Assembly: GCF_040096185.1 (NCBI RefSeq)
Contig: NZ_JBBMFF010000208.1
Span: 1 to 32,603, forward strand
Source: JAZOXB01 sp040096185
Lineage (GTDB): Bacteria; Bacillota; Clostridia; Oscillospirales; Oscillospiraceae
Direction: 5' to 3'
DNA length: 32,603 nt
Every line of letters begins with the position of its first letter. Within the stretch, counting starts at the first letter, position 1. Positions 22,698 through 29,570 of this stretch are shown here, one piece after another. The notes beneath the pieces were generated by a model, which worked only from the letters and a program-made list of their open reading frames with translations, made no database searches and had not been told where the DNA came from. The translations under genes and the position numbers were made by a program.

Positions 22698-23126
22698 TTA
22701 CTTGTTCTTGCGACCAAATTTCACCTTTGCTTCATCCTTGCAGGCGACATACGCCCGCATGACCGCCTCAAAGAACTGGTCTTTCTGTTCCTGGGACAGT
22801 TCACCACCTGCGAACAACGCAGCATTGTCTCGGAGGAGCTGGTCGACATCACGGGCTCCGGAAGATCCATACCGTTCGCGGGCTTCTTCAAGATAGCCGT
22901 CCTTCTCAATGTCAGCCATTGGGTCGAGGCAGGAATCGTCGGAAAGATACTTTGAGGATATATTCAGCGCTTTTGCGAGCTTCAACATCGTGGAAGCCCT
23001 GGCAATTGCGCCACCGGACTCATAGGAAGCAATTGTCCGCTTGGAAACGCCAGTGCTATCAGCAAGTTGCTGTTGGGTCAGACCCGCTTGCTCTCTGGCC
23101 ACCTTGATCTTGTCCGAGAAAGTCAT
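22698..23126 (-). CDS. XRE-family repressor, ImmR-like
   Basis: 142 residues from the ATG at 23124-23126 (AAGAAGG upstream); another ATG at 23153 has no ribosome site and would use the start of the operator region. The N-terminal HTH is classic: IKVAREQAGLTQQQLADSTGVSKRTIASYESG, residues about 7-38, then AKALNISSKYL. The C-terminal 75 residues are helical, with no LexA-like peptidase, so it would need an external protease; immA follows in the same operon. Its own promoter and that of the divergent polymerase lie among repeated AACTTCATC boxes, the probable operator, so it is likely autoregulated. Confidence 0.88.
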   Translation of the reverse strand: MTFSDKIKVAREQAGLTQQQLADSTGVSKRTIASYESGGAIARASTMLKLAKALNISSKYLSDDSCLDPMADIEKDGYLEEARERYGSSGARDVDQLLRDNAALFAGGELSQEQKDQFFEAVMRAYVACKDEAKVKFGRKNK

Positions 23127-23183
23127 AGGATACCTTCTTTCGATAAATTTCATCTCGTAACTTCATCAACTTCATCTGAGCTA

Positions 23184-23212
23184 TTGACAAAACTTCATCG
23201 ACAGGCTATTAT
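23184..23212 (+). promoter_or_regulatory. Rightward promoter toward the Y-family polymerase
   Basis: Perfect TTGACA (23184-23189), 17-base spacer, TATTAT (23207-23212). A repressor box (23191-23199) lies in the spacer. Start near 23219. Confidence 0.75.
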
Positions 23213-23242
23213 GTAGGTGAAGTTTGATGAAGTTACGCATAT

Positions 23243-23271
23243 AATATACTTCACTTTCTTCACCTTGTCAA
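23243..23271 (-). promoter_or_regulatory. Leftward promoter of the XRE-immA operon
   Basis: On the minus strand TTGACA (23271-23266), 17-base spacer, TATATT (23248-23243). The spacer holds degenerate repressor boxes. Start near 23236, so its transcript overlaps the start of the rightward one. Confidence 0.75.
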
Positions 23272-23308
23272 TAGGTTTTGATGAAGTTTTGTTGAAGGAG
23301 ATGGAATT

Positions 23309-24550
23309 ATGCAGAATCATGCCATTCTCCACAGTGATCTGAATTGCTTTTACGCTTCCGTTGAGACAATGCTCGACCCAAGTCTTAGAGGAAAGGCGGT
23401 GGCAGTCTGCGGCTGCACGGAGGACAGACACGGCATTGTGCTTGCCAAGTCTGAACTGGCGAAGAAAGCTGGTGTAAAAACTGGGATGGTCAACTGGGAG
23501 GCGAAACAGTGCTGTCGTGACCTCATCATCGTGCCACCGCAATACGACCAATACCTCAAATACTCAAAGCTGACCCAGGCTATTTACCAGAGGTACACCG
23601 ATATGGTGGAACCTTTTGGCATGGACGAATGCTGGCTCGATGTGACCGGCAGCCGGTGTGTCTGCGGCGATGCCAGAACGATTGCGGAAAATATTCGGTG
23701 CTCTGTAAAGGAGGAGCTCGGTCTGACCGTCAGCATCGGCGTATCCTTTAATAAGGTGTTCGCCAAATTGGGGTCCGATCTAAAAAAGCCGGATGCCATC
23801 ACAGAGATCTCACCGGAGTCATACAAAGAGAAGGTCTGGCCGCTCCCATGCAGTGATATGATCTATTGCGGTCCCGCCACCACCAAGAAGCTGGCGCAGT
23901 ACGGCATCCATACGATCGGAGAAGTTGCTGGGTGCGACCCACTGTTTCTGAAAGGGCTTCTGGGGGTGAACGGTCTTGCGCTGTGGACTTATGCCAATGG
24001 CAGAGACCATTCCAGAGTCATGCATAAGGATTTTGTTTCCCCGGTCAAATCGGTCGGTCACGGCATTACCTGTGTTTCCGACCTGGAAAACGAAGAAGAG
24101 GTATGGAAAGTCATATTCGCTCTTTCGCAGGATATCGGTCACCGACTTCGGCTGCATAACCTCGCCACCCGTACCGTCCAAGTCCATGTCCGAGGCAATG
24201 ATCTGTTCGGCTCACAGTATCAATGCAAGCTGCCGCTCAAGACTCAGCTTCCCTCGGAGATCGCCGCTGCCGCATTTCGGAGTTTTAAAGAGCGGTATCC
24301 CTGGAACACGAAGGTCAGAGCGGTCACCGTCCGTGCCATTGAACTCTCGCCCAAAGACAGTGCGGAGCAACTCACGCTGTTTGATAATGTCCAGCACCGC
24401 ATGGCAATGGAGAAAGTCCAGGACGCTGTGGAGGAGATCCGTGGTCGCTTTGGCAAGAGCGCCATCACCTACGCCTGCCTCATGGGCGATTTAAAAATGC
24501 CCATGGATGGAAGAGATAAAGTCAAAATGCCGGGGTTAATGTACCAATAA
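23309..24550 (+). CDS. Y-family DNA polymerase of the mobile element (translesion, UmuC/DinB-like)
   Basis: 413 residues, ATG at 23309 with GAAGGAG eight bases before. Palm metal ligands are D10 (LHSDLNCFYAS) and D106-E107 (FGMDECWLDVT). The thumb HhH segment is GPATTKKLAQYGIHTIGEVAGCD. The beta-clamp motif QLTLF is at 354-358. It resembles the host polymerase IV at 9730 in layout but differs in sequence and in control. There is no LexA box upstream; instead it is divergent from the XRE-immA operon across the GATGAAGTT operators. It may raise mutation rate or help the element replicate damaged DNA when the repressor is removed. Confidence 0.92.
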   Translation: MQNHAILHSDLNCFYASVETMLDPSLRGKAVAVCGCTEDRHGIVLAKSELAKKAGVKTGMVNWEAKQCCRDLIIVPPQYDQYLKYSKLTQAIYQRYTDMVEPFGMDECWLDVTGSRCVCGDARTIAENIRCSVKEELGLTVSIGVSFNKVFAKLGSDLKKPDAITEISPESYKEKVWPLPCSDMIYCGPATTKKLAQYGIHTIGEVAGCDPLFLKGLLGVNGLALWTYANGRDHSRVMHKDFVSPVKSVGHGITCVSDLENEEEVWKVIFALSQDIGHRLRLHNLATRTVQVHVRGNDLFGSQYQCKLPLKTQLPSEIAAAAFRSFKERYPWNTKVRAVTVRAIELSPKDSAEQLTLFDNVQHRMAMEKVQDAVEEIRGRFGKSAITYACLMGDLKMPMDGRDKVKMPGLMYQ

Positions 24551-24584
24551 GAGATATTTTCCAAATATTTTTCTGCTTTACCTC

Positions 24585-24613
24585 TTGACAAGTCATTATG
24601 TCTTGCGTATAAT
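24585..24613 (+). promoter_or_regulatory. Promoter of the second XRE-ImmA operon
   Basis: Perfect TTGACA (24585-24590), 17-base spacer, perfect TATAAT (24608-24613). The palindrome at 24616-24635 overlaps the start point. The leader to the ATG at 24769 is about 150 bases and otherwise unremarkable. Confidence 0.88.
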
Positions 24614-24615
24614 AG

Positions 24616-24635
24616 TGTTAGCAAGGTTGCTAACA
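24616..24635. promoter_or_regulatory. Palindromic operator TGTTAGCAA-GG-TTGCTAACA, left copy
   Basis: Perfect 9-bp inverted repeat with a 2-base centre, immediately downstream of the -10 box. The same half-sites return at 25998-26015 after the operon. Probable binding site of the XRE protein encoded at 24769. Confidence 0.85.
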
Positions 24636-24768
24636 AGCGTACAAGCATCCGTGCTAATTCGATTCACCGTTGTGATGAGAAGTTGCCCACAAGTATGATA
24701 ACAGTGCCGCAAACAGGCTGAACGAATCAAGATAGGGCTTATAATGTAAAGTAGAAAAGGTGAACGAC

Positions 24769-25143
24769 ATGAACACACAGTACCAGAATTTTGGAGAGTT
24801 CCTTCAAAGGAAACGCACAGAGAAACAAATCACGCTCCGCAAAATGGCGGAAATGATAGGGATCACTGCGCCCTATCTGACCGACATTGAGAAGGACCGC
24901 CGCAACCCTCCCGAAATGGAGAAGCTGGAGCTGATTTCCCAAATTCTCATGCTGAACGACGAGGATAAGACTACGATGTACGATCTGGCCGGCAAGAAGA
25001 GAAACTCTGTTGCCCCAGACCTGCCTGACTATATCATGGAACATGACTATGTGTCCGCTGCGCTTCGCACGGCACGTGACCTTGATGCAAGCGAGGCTGA
25101 CTGGTTGAAGTTCGTCGAGGAGCTCCGGCAGCGAAAGGGGTAA
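24769..25143 (+). CDS. XRE-family transcriptional regulator
   Basis: 124 residues from the ATG at 24769 (AAGGTGA six bases upstream); an in-frame GTG at 24760 is less well placed. The HTH (EFLQRKRTEKQITLRKMAEMIGITAPYLTDIEKDRRNPP, residues about 9-48) has the usual five helices. The C-terminal 50 residues are helical, ending DASEADWLKFVEELRQ. The next gene, nine bases on, encodes an ImmA-like protease, so this is a second repressor/protease pair in the element. Palindromes before and after the operon are its likely operators. Confidence 0.88.
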   Translation: MNTQYQNFGEFLQRKRTEKQITLRKMAEMIGITAPYLTDIEKDRRNPPEMEKLELISQILMLNDEDKTTMYDLAGKKRNSVAPDLPDYIMEHDYVSAALRTARDLDASEADWLKFVEELRQRKG

Positions 25144-25152
25144 TTTATAAAG

Positions 25153-25938
25153 ATGTACACTCCCTCTCTTCGAGTGAAGAACAACGGCGTACCGATTTTG
25201 AGCAAAGCCGAGATCGATGCCATCGGAGAGCGTTTCGTACAGGATTTTCAGCCGGAAGTCCTCACGAACCCCTCTCCCGTGGACATCGAAGGGTTTATTG
25301 AATTCTATCTCGGAATGACGCCGGATTATCAATATTTGTCCCACAATGGCGTGTACCTTGGGATGACTGTATTTAACGACACCAATAAGGTGCCGGTTTT
25401 TGACCCTGCCACAAATCGGGCGGAGTACATCAGTGCCAAGGCCCGTACCGTCATCATCGACAACCGCCTTCTGGATGAGAGCCAACGGCATCGTTACCGC
25501 TTTACGCTCGGACATGAGGGTGGGCATGACATCTTCCATTCCGGCTATTTCTCGTATAACCCCGACCAGGTATCCATTTTTGACGATGAGCTCATCGCCC
25601 CCATGATACAGTGCCGGGTCGACAATGGCATGACAAATAAATCGGACACTCGCAAATGGGACGACCATGACTGGATGGAATGGCAGGCCAACCATCTGTC
25701 CGCTGCCGTTTTGATGCCGAAGTGTTCGGTGGATCTGCTGGCACGATCCTGCAAGGACAAGCTCAAAACCCCTACATCCCGTGCGATACTGATCGCTAAA
25801 ATGTCTGACTGCTTCGATGTTTCCATCCAGGCGGCGACAAACAGGCTCAAAGACCTCGGTTACATCAAAACCAACGATACGACCGATTATTCCTACGCTT
25901 CTGCCATCATGGATTTTGCAGGCGTGGTCGGTTCTTGA
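25153..25938 (+). CDS. ImmA/IrrE-family metallopeptidase, second copy
   Basis: 261 residues. The zinc site HEGGH lies at about residues 120-124 (YRFTLGHEGGHDIFHSGYF), and the glutamate in WMEWQANHLSAAVLMPK is the probable third ligand. It is longer than the copy at 22057, with a C-terminal winged-helix-like part (KMSDCFDVSIQAATNRLKDLGYI). It follows the XRE gene by nine bases and should act on it or on a related repressor. The unusual HEGGH (instead of HELGH) still keeps the two histidines and the glutamate. A terminator follows. Confidence 0.87.
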   Translation: MYTPSLRVKNNGVPILSKAEIDAIGERFVQDFQPEVLTNPSPVDIEGFIEFYLGMTPDYQYLSHNGVYLGMTVFNDTNKVPVFDPATNRAEYISAKARTVIIDNRLLDESQRHRYRFTLGHEGGHDIFHSGYFSYNPDQVSIFDDELIAPMIQCRVDNGMTNKSDTRKWDDHDWMEWQANHLSAAVLMPKCSVDLLARSCKDKLKTPTSRAILIAKMSDCFDVSIQAATNRLKDLGYIKTNDTTDYSYASAIMDFAGVVGS

Positions 25939-25956
25939 GCGTCCATATCGAAAACT

Positions 25957-25988
25957 ACAGCGGGTTTTACCGCCCGCTGTGTTTTTTT
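25957..25988 (+). terminator. Terminator of the second XRE-ImmA operon
   Basis: ACAGCGGG (25957-25964) pairs with CCCGCTGT (25973-25980), followed by GTTTTTTT. It sits between the protease gene and the right-hand palindrome. Confidence 0.88.
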
Positions 25989-25997
25989 ACAGCAAGC

Positions 25998-26015
25998 GTT
26001 AGCAAGTTTGCTAAC
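25998..26015. promoter_or_regulatory. Palindromic operator GTTAGCAA-GT-TTGCTAAC, right copy
   Basis: Same half-sites as 24616-24635 with a different central dinucleotide. It lies upstream of the small genes that lead into the replication operon, so one repressor could control both units. No clear -35/-10 pair was found around it. Confidence 0.75.
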
Positions 26016-26041
26016 AAGGTAACATTAAGGAGGTGGTGCCT

Positions 26042-26092
26042 ATGACTACTGCAAGAAAGGAGGACCCCGATGGTAGCGTACCGAGATTGTAA
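26042..26092 (+). CDS. Possible 16-residue leader peptide
   Basis: ATG at 26042 follows TAAGGAGGTGGTGCC, a near-ideal ribosome site, and reads MTTARKEDPDGSVPRL before a stop. The next gene starts inside it at 26070, in another frame. It may be a translated leader that couples expression, or a chance short frame. No homology is expected or claimed. Confidence 0.4.
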   Translation: MTTARKEDPDGSVPRL

Positions 26093-26279
26093 GGGACATC
26101 TCGTCTGCATGGCGGATGCCCAGACAGGGATCGTTGAGATCCAGCACAAAGACCGTGCGGTAAGAATGACCGTGCCTGTGGGCGACAGCTTCACAGTGAC
26201 ACTGCGAGATACCGAAACGGTTATGACGCGAATCAGCACCAGGGCTTTCCAAGTGGAAAGCCACGCTCGTGCAGCGTAA
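26070..26279 (+). CDS. Small beta-rich protein, unknown function
   Basis: 69 residues from ATG 26070 (AAAGGAGGACCCCG upstream). Sequence pattern: CKGHLVCMADAQTGIVEIQHKDRAVRMTVPVGDSFTVTLRDTETVMTRI, with alternating hydrophobic residues that suggest a small beta-barrel. No recognised family. First gene after the right palindrome, before the structured leader region of the replication operon. Confidence 0.65.
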   Translation: MVAYRDCKGHLVCMADAQTGIVEIQHKDRAVRMTVPVGDSFTVTLRDTETVMTRISTRAFQVESHARAA

Positions 26280-26313
26280 TGCACACAAAGTAAAGATCAT
26301 CCGCAGAGCTGCA

Positions 26314-26376
26314 AGACGGCCAGGATTTAGCCTCCCCTTCGTGGGGTGCGCTATGTCCCGGCCGTCTTTTGTTTTT
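26314..26376 (+). terminator. Compound hairpin with UUCG-type loop and T tract
   Basis: AGACGGCC (26314-26321) pairs with GGCCGTCT (26360-26367). Inside is a second stem, CCCC/GGGG (26334-26337, 26343-26346), around TTCGT. TTTTGTTTTT follows. Likely terminator of the small gene at 26070. Confidence 0.7.
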
Positions 26377-26556
26377 CTCGAAGGTCTGAAAAACCTTATA
26401 TACCCTTGGGGCAAGTAGCCCTGCCAAATTTAATCTCAAAGCCTTGAGATGCGCATTAGAGGCGGCGGGATACATAGAGAACCGAAAACCCCACAGGGAT
26501 TTTTTGAACTCGATGTACCCACCGTGCTTTGCCATGCCTTCTTGTAGGTGTTGTCT

Positions 26557-26589
26557 GCCGGTGAGTCCGTCGTGACCACCGGCTCTTTT
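26557..26589 (+). terminator. Terminator or attenuator upstream of the sigma-like gene
   Basis: GCCGGTG-A-GTC (26557-26567) pairs with GAC-CACCGGC (26574-26583) with a bulged A, followed by CTTTTTG. It stands between the leader and the replication operon. Confidence 0.65.
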
Positions 26590-26634
26590 TGTGTCCCGGC
26601 CGCTCGGTGCCGCCTCAAGCGGAAAGGACACATT

Positions 26635-27033
26635 ATGAAAATCAAATACGCATTCTTGGACGGAACAGTGACGGAGGTCGAGGTTTCTGACGAAATCGGT
26701 GCCGTCATCATCGACAGCCGTAAGGCGGAGCACGCGCAGGACGAGCGTCATCGCTACCATTGCTACTCCTACGACGCCATCGACTACGAGGGCGAAGAAT
26801 ACGGTGCTTGCGACGAATATGCCGTAGAGGATGATTCGGCAGAACAGACCGCTCGTATCCGAGAAGCCTTCTCGCATTTGACTGCCACCCAGCAGCGCCG
26901 GCTTCGACTGTACGCAAACGGCAAGACCCTGCGGGAAATCGCTGCCATCGAAGAGGCCAGCTTTCAGTCTGTTTCCGAGTCCATCGAGGCAGGCAGAAAA
27001 AAGTTTTTGAAAATTCTCCGCCAGACACCCTGA
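26635..27033 (+). CDS. Sigma-70 region 4-like regulator of the element
   Basis: 132 residues from ATG 26635 (GGAAAGGACACATT upstream). The C-terminal half (residues about 78-128) forms a region 4-type HTH: LTATQQRRLRLYANGKTLREIAAIEEASFQSVSESIEAGRKKFLK. The N-terminal half is acidic and rich in Y, D and E (RYHCYSYDAIDYEGEEYGACDEY). Proteins of this layout occur at the start of phage-like replication operons in Clostridia and may act as late or operon-specific activators. No region 2 is present, so it is not a complete sigma factor. Confidence 0.75.
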   Translation: MKIKYAFLDGTVTEVEVSDEIGAVIIDSRKAEHAQDERHRYHCYSYDAIDYEGEEYGACDEYAVEDDSAEQTARIREAFSHLTATQQRRLRLYANGKTLREIAAIEEASFQSVSESIEAGRKKFLKILRQTP

Positions 27034-27106
27034 CAAATCCCCGATTTTTCTGGGTACACCGGAAGGCAACAAAATACAAGCCCTCCGGAAAGGACGGTAA
27101 CCCCGT

Positions 27107-27307
27107 ATGAGACACAACTTGAATATCCGTGTTTCAGACAAGCCCAAAAACGGCGGTGTAGTCGCTTGCAGAACGGTCAGTATCCGTGAAAAGATCTTCA
27201 CCCTGCTCTTGGGTCCCAAGCAGAAGGTCATGGTCGTGGTTCCCGGCAACTCGGTCGAGTCCATTGCCATCACCGAAGTTCCAATGGGAGGTGGCGCACA
27301 TGAGTAA
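27107..27307 (+). CDS. Small protein, unknown function
   Basis: 66 residues from ATG 27107, with GGAAAGGACGG about nine bases before. Basic and beta-rich (GVVACRTVSIREKIFTLLLGPKQKVMVVVPGNSVESIAIT). Its last codons overlap the start of the next gene, so they are translationally coupled. No recognised family. Confidence 0.65.
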   Translation: MRHNLNIRVSDKPKNGGVVACRTVSIREKIFTLLLGPKQKVMVVVPGNSVESIAITEVPMGGGAHE

Positions 27308-27617
27308 GGTTAAGCTCCTGCTCAATGTAGTCGAGGATCTTCGCTCCCTGGCGGACAGCGTTCAGGCTGTGGCAGATGCCATGCTGCAGAATGAGCCGAC
27401 TGTCGATGCAGAGCCGAAGGAACCTACACCCGCTCCCCAAAAGGAACTGACGCTGGAAGAAGTCCGAGCGGTGCTTGGCGAAAAGAGCCGAGCCGGATTC
27501 ACAACCGAGATCCAGGCGCTCCTTAAGAAGTACGGCGCTCCGAAGCTCTCCGGCATCGACCCCAAGCACTACGAGGCACTGCTCAAGGATGTGGAGGTGC
27601 TGAAAGATGCCCCCTAA
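27300..27617 (+). CDS. Conserved phage-type small protein, unknown function
   Basis: 105 residues from ATG 27300, behind GGAGGTGGCGCAC. The N-terminal part is helical (KLLLNVVEDLRSLADSVQAVADAM), followed by a proline/glutamate linker (TVDAEPKEPTPAPQKE). The C-terminal domain LTLEEVRAVLGEKSRAGFTTEIQALLKKYGAPKLSGIDPKHYEALL looks like a small protein- or DNA-binding helical unit. It overlaps the start of the DUF2800 gene by 11 bases. Similar proteins sit directly before DUF2800 in many Clostridia prophages, sometimes mislabelled as rRNA biogenesis protein rrp5. Confidence 0.75.
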   Translation: MSKVKLLLNVVEDLRSLADSVQAVADAMLQNEPTVDAEPKEPTPAPQKELTLEEVRAVLGEKSRAGFTTEIQALLKKYGAPKLSGIDPKHYEALLKDVEVLKDAP

Positions 27618-28752
27618 TCGTCACGCAGTCCTCTCGGCATCCTCTTCCCATCGCTGGCTTCACTGCAATCCATCCGCAAGGTTGGAATTGGAGTTCGAGG
27701 ACAGAGAAACGGAAGCCGCAGCAGAAGGCACCGCCGCTCATGCGCTGGCGGAACACAAGCTCCGCAAGGCGCTGAAGATGCGCTCCACCCGCCCGGTCAG
27801 CAAGTACGACTCCGACGAAATGGAGATGTACACAGACGGTTACCTGGAATTCGTTCTGGAAGCCATCGAGGAAGCCCGGCAGGACTGTCCTGACCCCAAG
27901 GTGCTCATTGAGCAGCGGCTTGACTTCTCCTGCTATGTGCCGGACGGCTTCGGCACCGGCGACTGCCTCATCGTGGCGGACAAGCTCCTCCACATTATTG
28001 ATCTGAAATACGGTCAAGGGATTCTGGTGAATGCCGAAGAGAATCCTCAGATGATGCTGTATGCGCTCGGAGCACTCCGCATCTTCGATTGCCTCTACGA
28101 CATCGAGACGGTTTCCATGACCATCTACCAGCCCCGCCGGGAGAATGTCAGCACCTGGGTCATTTCAGTCACCGACCTTCGGAAATGGGCGGAAAAGACG
28201 CTGAAGCCAAAGGCAGAGCTTGCCTTCAAGGGCGAAGGCGAATACTGCCCCGGAAGCTGGTGTCAGTTCTGCAAGGCGGCGGTCAAATGCCGCGCCAGAG
28301 CCGATGCCAAGCTCCAACTTGCCAAATACGAGTTTGCCCAGCCGCCCCTGCTTTCCGATGCGGAGATCGGCGACATTCTCGGCAAGCTGGAGGACCTCAC
28401 CAAATGGGCGAATGAACTCATGGCCTACGCCCAGGACGCAGCGGTCAACCACGGAAAACAGTGGCCCGGCTACAAGCTGGTGGAAAGCCGCACCAACCGC
28501 AAATACACCGACGAGGATGCCGTTGTCGCCGCTGCCCGTGCAGCCGGTTATACCGACATCTTCAAGAAATCGCTCATCACCATCACCGAGATGGAGAAGC
28601 TCATGGGCAAAAAGACCTTTGCCGAGGTGCTCGGCGGTCTGGTTATCAAGCCCAAAGGAAAGCCGACGCTCGTTCCCGCATCCGACAGGCGCCCGGCTAT
28701 CACGTCCACGGGTGCAAAACAAGACTTTACCGACTATAAAGGAGAACTGTAA
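27607..28752 (+). CDS. DUF2800 protein, Cas4/RecB-like nuclease
   Basis: 381 residues. PD-(D/E)xK features: E40-G-T-A-A-H45, D119 in GFGTGDCLIV, and IID132-L-K134. Cysteines fit the iron-sulphur pattern of Cas4/AddB: C20 near the N-terminus and C219-x2-C222-x5-C228 at the C-terminus. It is therefore probably a DNA exonuclease acting in recombination or replication of the element. It is followed after two bases by the DUF2815 gene, the standard pairing in phage-like elements, where nuclease and ssDNA-binding protein may work together in end processing. The RecB-like assignment is from motifs; the activity is inference. Confidence 0.88.
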   Translation: MPPNRHAVLSASSSHRWLHCNPSARLELEFEDRETEAAAEGTAAHALAEHKLRKALKMRSTRPVSKYDSDEMEMYTDGYLEFVLEAIEEARQDCPDPKVLIEQRLDFSCYVPDGFGTGDCLIVADKLLHIIDLKYGQGILVNAEENPQMMLYALGALRIFDCLYDIETVSMTIYQPRRENVSTWVISVTDLRKWAEKTLKPKAELAFKGEGEYCPGSWCQFCKAAVKCRARADAKLQLAKYEFAQPPLLSDAEIGDILGKLEDLTKWANELMAYAQDAAVNHGKQWPGYKLVESRTNRKYTDEDAVVAAARAAGYTDIFKKSLITITEMEKLMGKKTFAEVLGGLVIKPKGKPTLVPASDRRPAITSTGAKQDFTDYKGEL

Positions 28753-28754
28753 TT

Positions 28755-29303
28755 ATGGCTAACAAGATGAATTCGACCAAAGTTGTGACCGGCGTTGTCC
28801 GCCTGTCCTACGCAAACGTGTGGGAGCCTGCCTCCATCAATGGCAGCAACCCCAAGTATTCCGTGTCCCTCATTATTCCGAAATCCGATAAGCAGACCCT
28901 CGACGCCATCAACGCCGCCGTGGACGCTGCCATCAAGGAGGGCGTCGCCAAGTTCGGCGGGAAGATCCCCAACAAGGCGGCTCTGAAGCTCCCGCTCCGT
29001 GACGGCGATACCGAGCGTGACGATGAAGCCTACAAGAACAGCTTCTTCGTAAACGCCAACAGCACCACCGCGCCCCAGATCGTGGACCGCAGCGTCCAGC
29101 CGATCCTTGACCGCTCCGAGGTGTATTCCGGCTGCTACGCCAGAGTGTCCGTCAACTTCTACGCCTTCAACTCCAACGGCAACCGCGGCATCGCCTGTGG
29201 TCTTGGCAACATCCAAAAGGTTCGTGACGGTGAGCCTCTCGGCGGCAAGTCCTCTGCGGCTGACGATTTCGCCACCGACCTGGACGACGACTTCCTGTCC
29301 TGA
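28755..29303 (+). CDS. DUF2815 protein, putative ssDNA-binding protein
   Basis: 182 residues. Typical segments are TGVVRLSYANVWEPASINGSNPKYSVSLIIPKSD and the FYAFNSNGNRGIACGLGNIQKVRDGEPL core with an OB-fold-like pattern. It has an acidic C-terminal end DFATDLDDDFLS, as in SSB-like proteins that recruit partners. It is very likely the single-strand binding protein of the element's replication or recombination system. Its start is two bases after the DUF2800 stop, and a small membrane protein gene follows after 17 bases. Confidence 0.88.
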   Translation: MANKMNSTKVVTGVVRLSYANVWEPASINGSNPKYSVSLIIPKSDKQTLDAINAAVDAAIKEGVAKFGGKIPNKAALKLPLRDGDTERDDEAYKNSFFVNANSTTAPQIVDRSVQPILDRSEVYSGCYARVSVNFYAFNSNGNRGIACGLGNIQKVRDGEPLGGKSSAADDFATDLDDDFLS

Positions 29304-29320
29304 GAAAGGAGTGCAACACA

Positions 29321-29503
29321 ATGGAACTGATTCAGAACATCCTGGTAACCGCCCTCCTTGGAATCTGGGCCTGCCTCAGCATCGGCTTCTTCGTTTGGTT
29401 GGTGCAGGGCATCAGCAATGACCACAAGCGTGAAAAGCGTGAGAAGGAACAGGCTTCCCGTGACCTGGAATACCACGAGAAGCGCATGAAGGAATTCAAG
29501 TAA
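29321..29503 (+). CDS. Small membrane protein, unknown function
   Basis: 60 residues, ATG 29321 behind GAAAGGAGTGCAACACA. One N-terminal membrane segment (about 6-30, ILVTALLGIWACLSIGFFVWLVQGI), then a strongly charged tail (HKREKREKEQASRDLEYHEKRMKEF) that should lie in the cytoplasm. No recognised family. It sits within the replication operon, between the DUF2815 and polymerase genes; a membrane anchor for replication proteins is possible but unsupported. Confidence 0.75.
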   Translation: MELIQNILVTALLGIWACLSIGFFVWLVQGISNDHKREKREKEQASRDLEYHEKRMKEFK

Positions 29504-29519
29504 CCCCAGACGGCTCTGT

Positions 29520-29547
29520 GGGTGGCAGAAATTGACCTCTGCCACCC
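29520..29547 (+). other. Hairpin before the DNA polymerase gene
   Basis: GGGTGGCAGA (29520-29529) pairs with TCTGCCACCC (29538-29547) around eight bases. No T run follows, so it is more likely an intercistronic stability or translation-control structure than a terminator. Confidence 0.6.
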
Positions 29548-29570
29548 ATATTCCGTAGGAAGGAATGCGT

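Larger units (their letters stand above)
23159..23288. promoter_or_regulatory. Operator cluster: five exact AACTTCATC/GATGAAGTT boxes
   Basis: AACTTCATC occurs at 23159-23167, 23168-23176 (direct tandem) and 23191-23199. Its complement GATGAAGTT occurs at 23226-23234 and 23280-23288. Looser copies are GGTGAAGTT at 23216-23224 and ACTTCAC / CTTCACC near 23248-23264. The boxes cover or flank both opposed promoters, as expected for an ImmR-like repressor controlling itself and the polymerase. Confidence 0.8.
26280..26634 (+). other. Structured leader region before the sigma-like gene
   Basis: 355 bases without a supported gene. It holds two hairpins with T tracts: 26314-26376, and 26557-26589 just before the next gene. 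Between them is a 32-codon frame (26449-26547, MRIRGGGIHREPKTPQGFFE...) with no ribosome site. The second hairpin lies 46 bases before the ATG at 26635 and could act as an attenuator; no known riboswitch was recognised. Confidence 0.45.

Noticed and set aside
23159..23308. LexA box for the element's polymerase
   Set aside because: No sequence fitting CGAAC-N4-GTT was found; the repeated motif is AACTTCATC, which is different.
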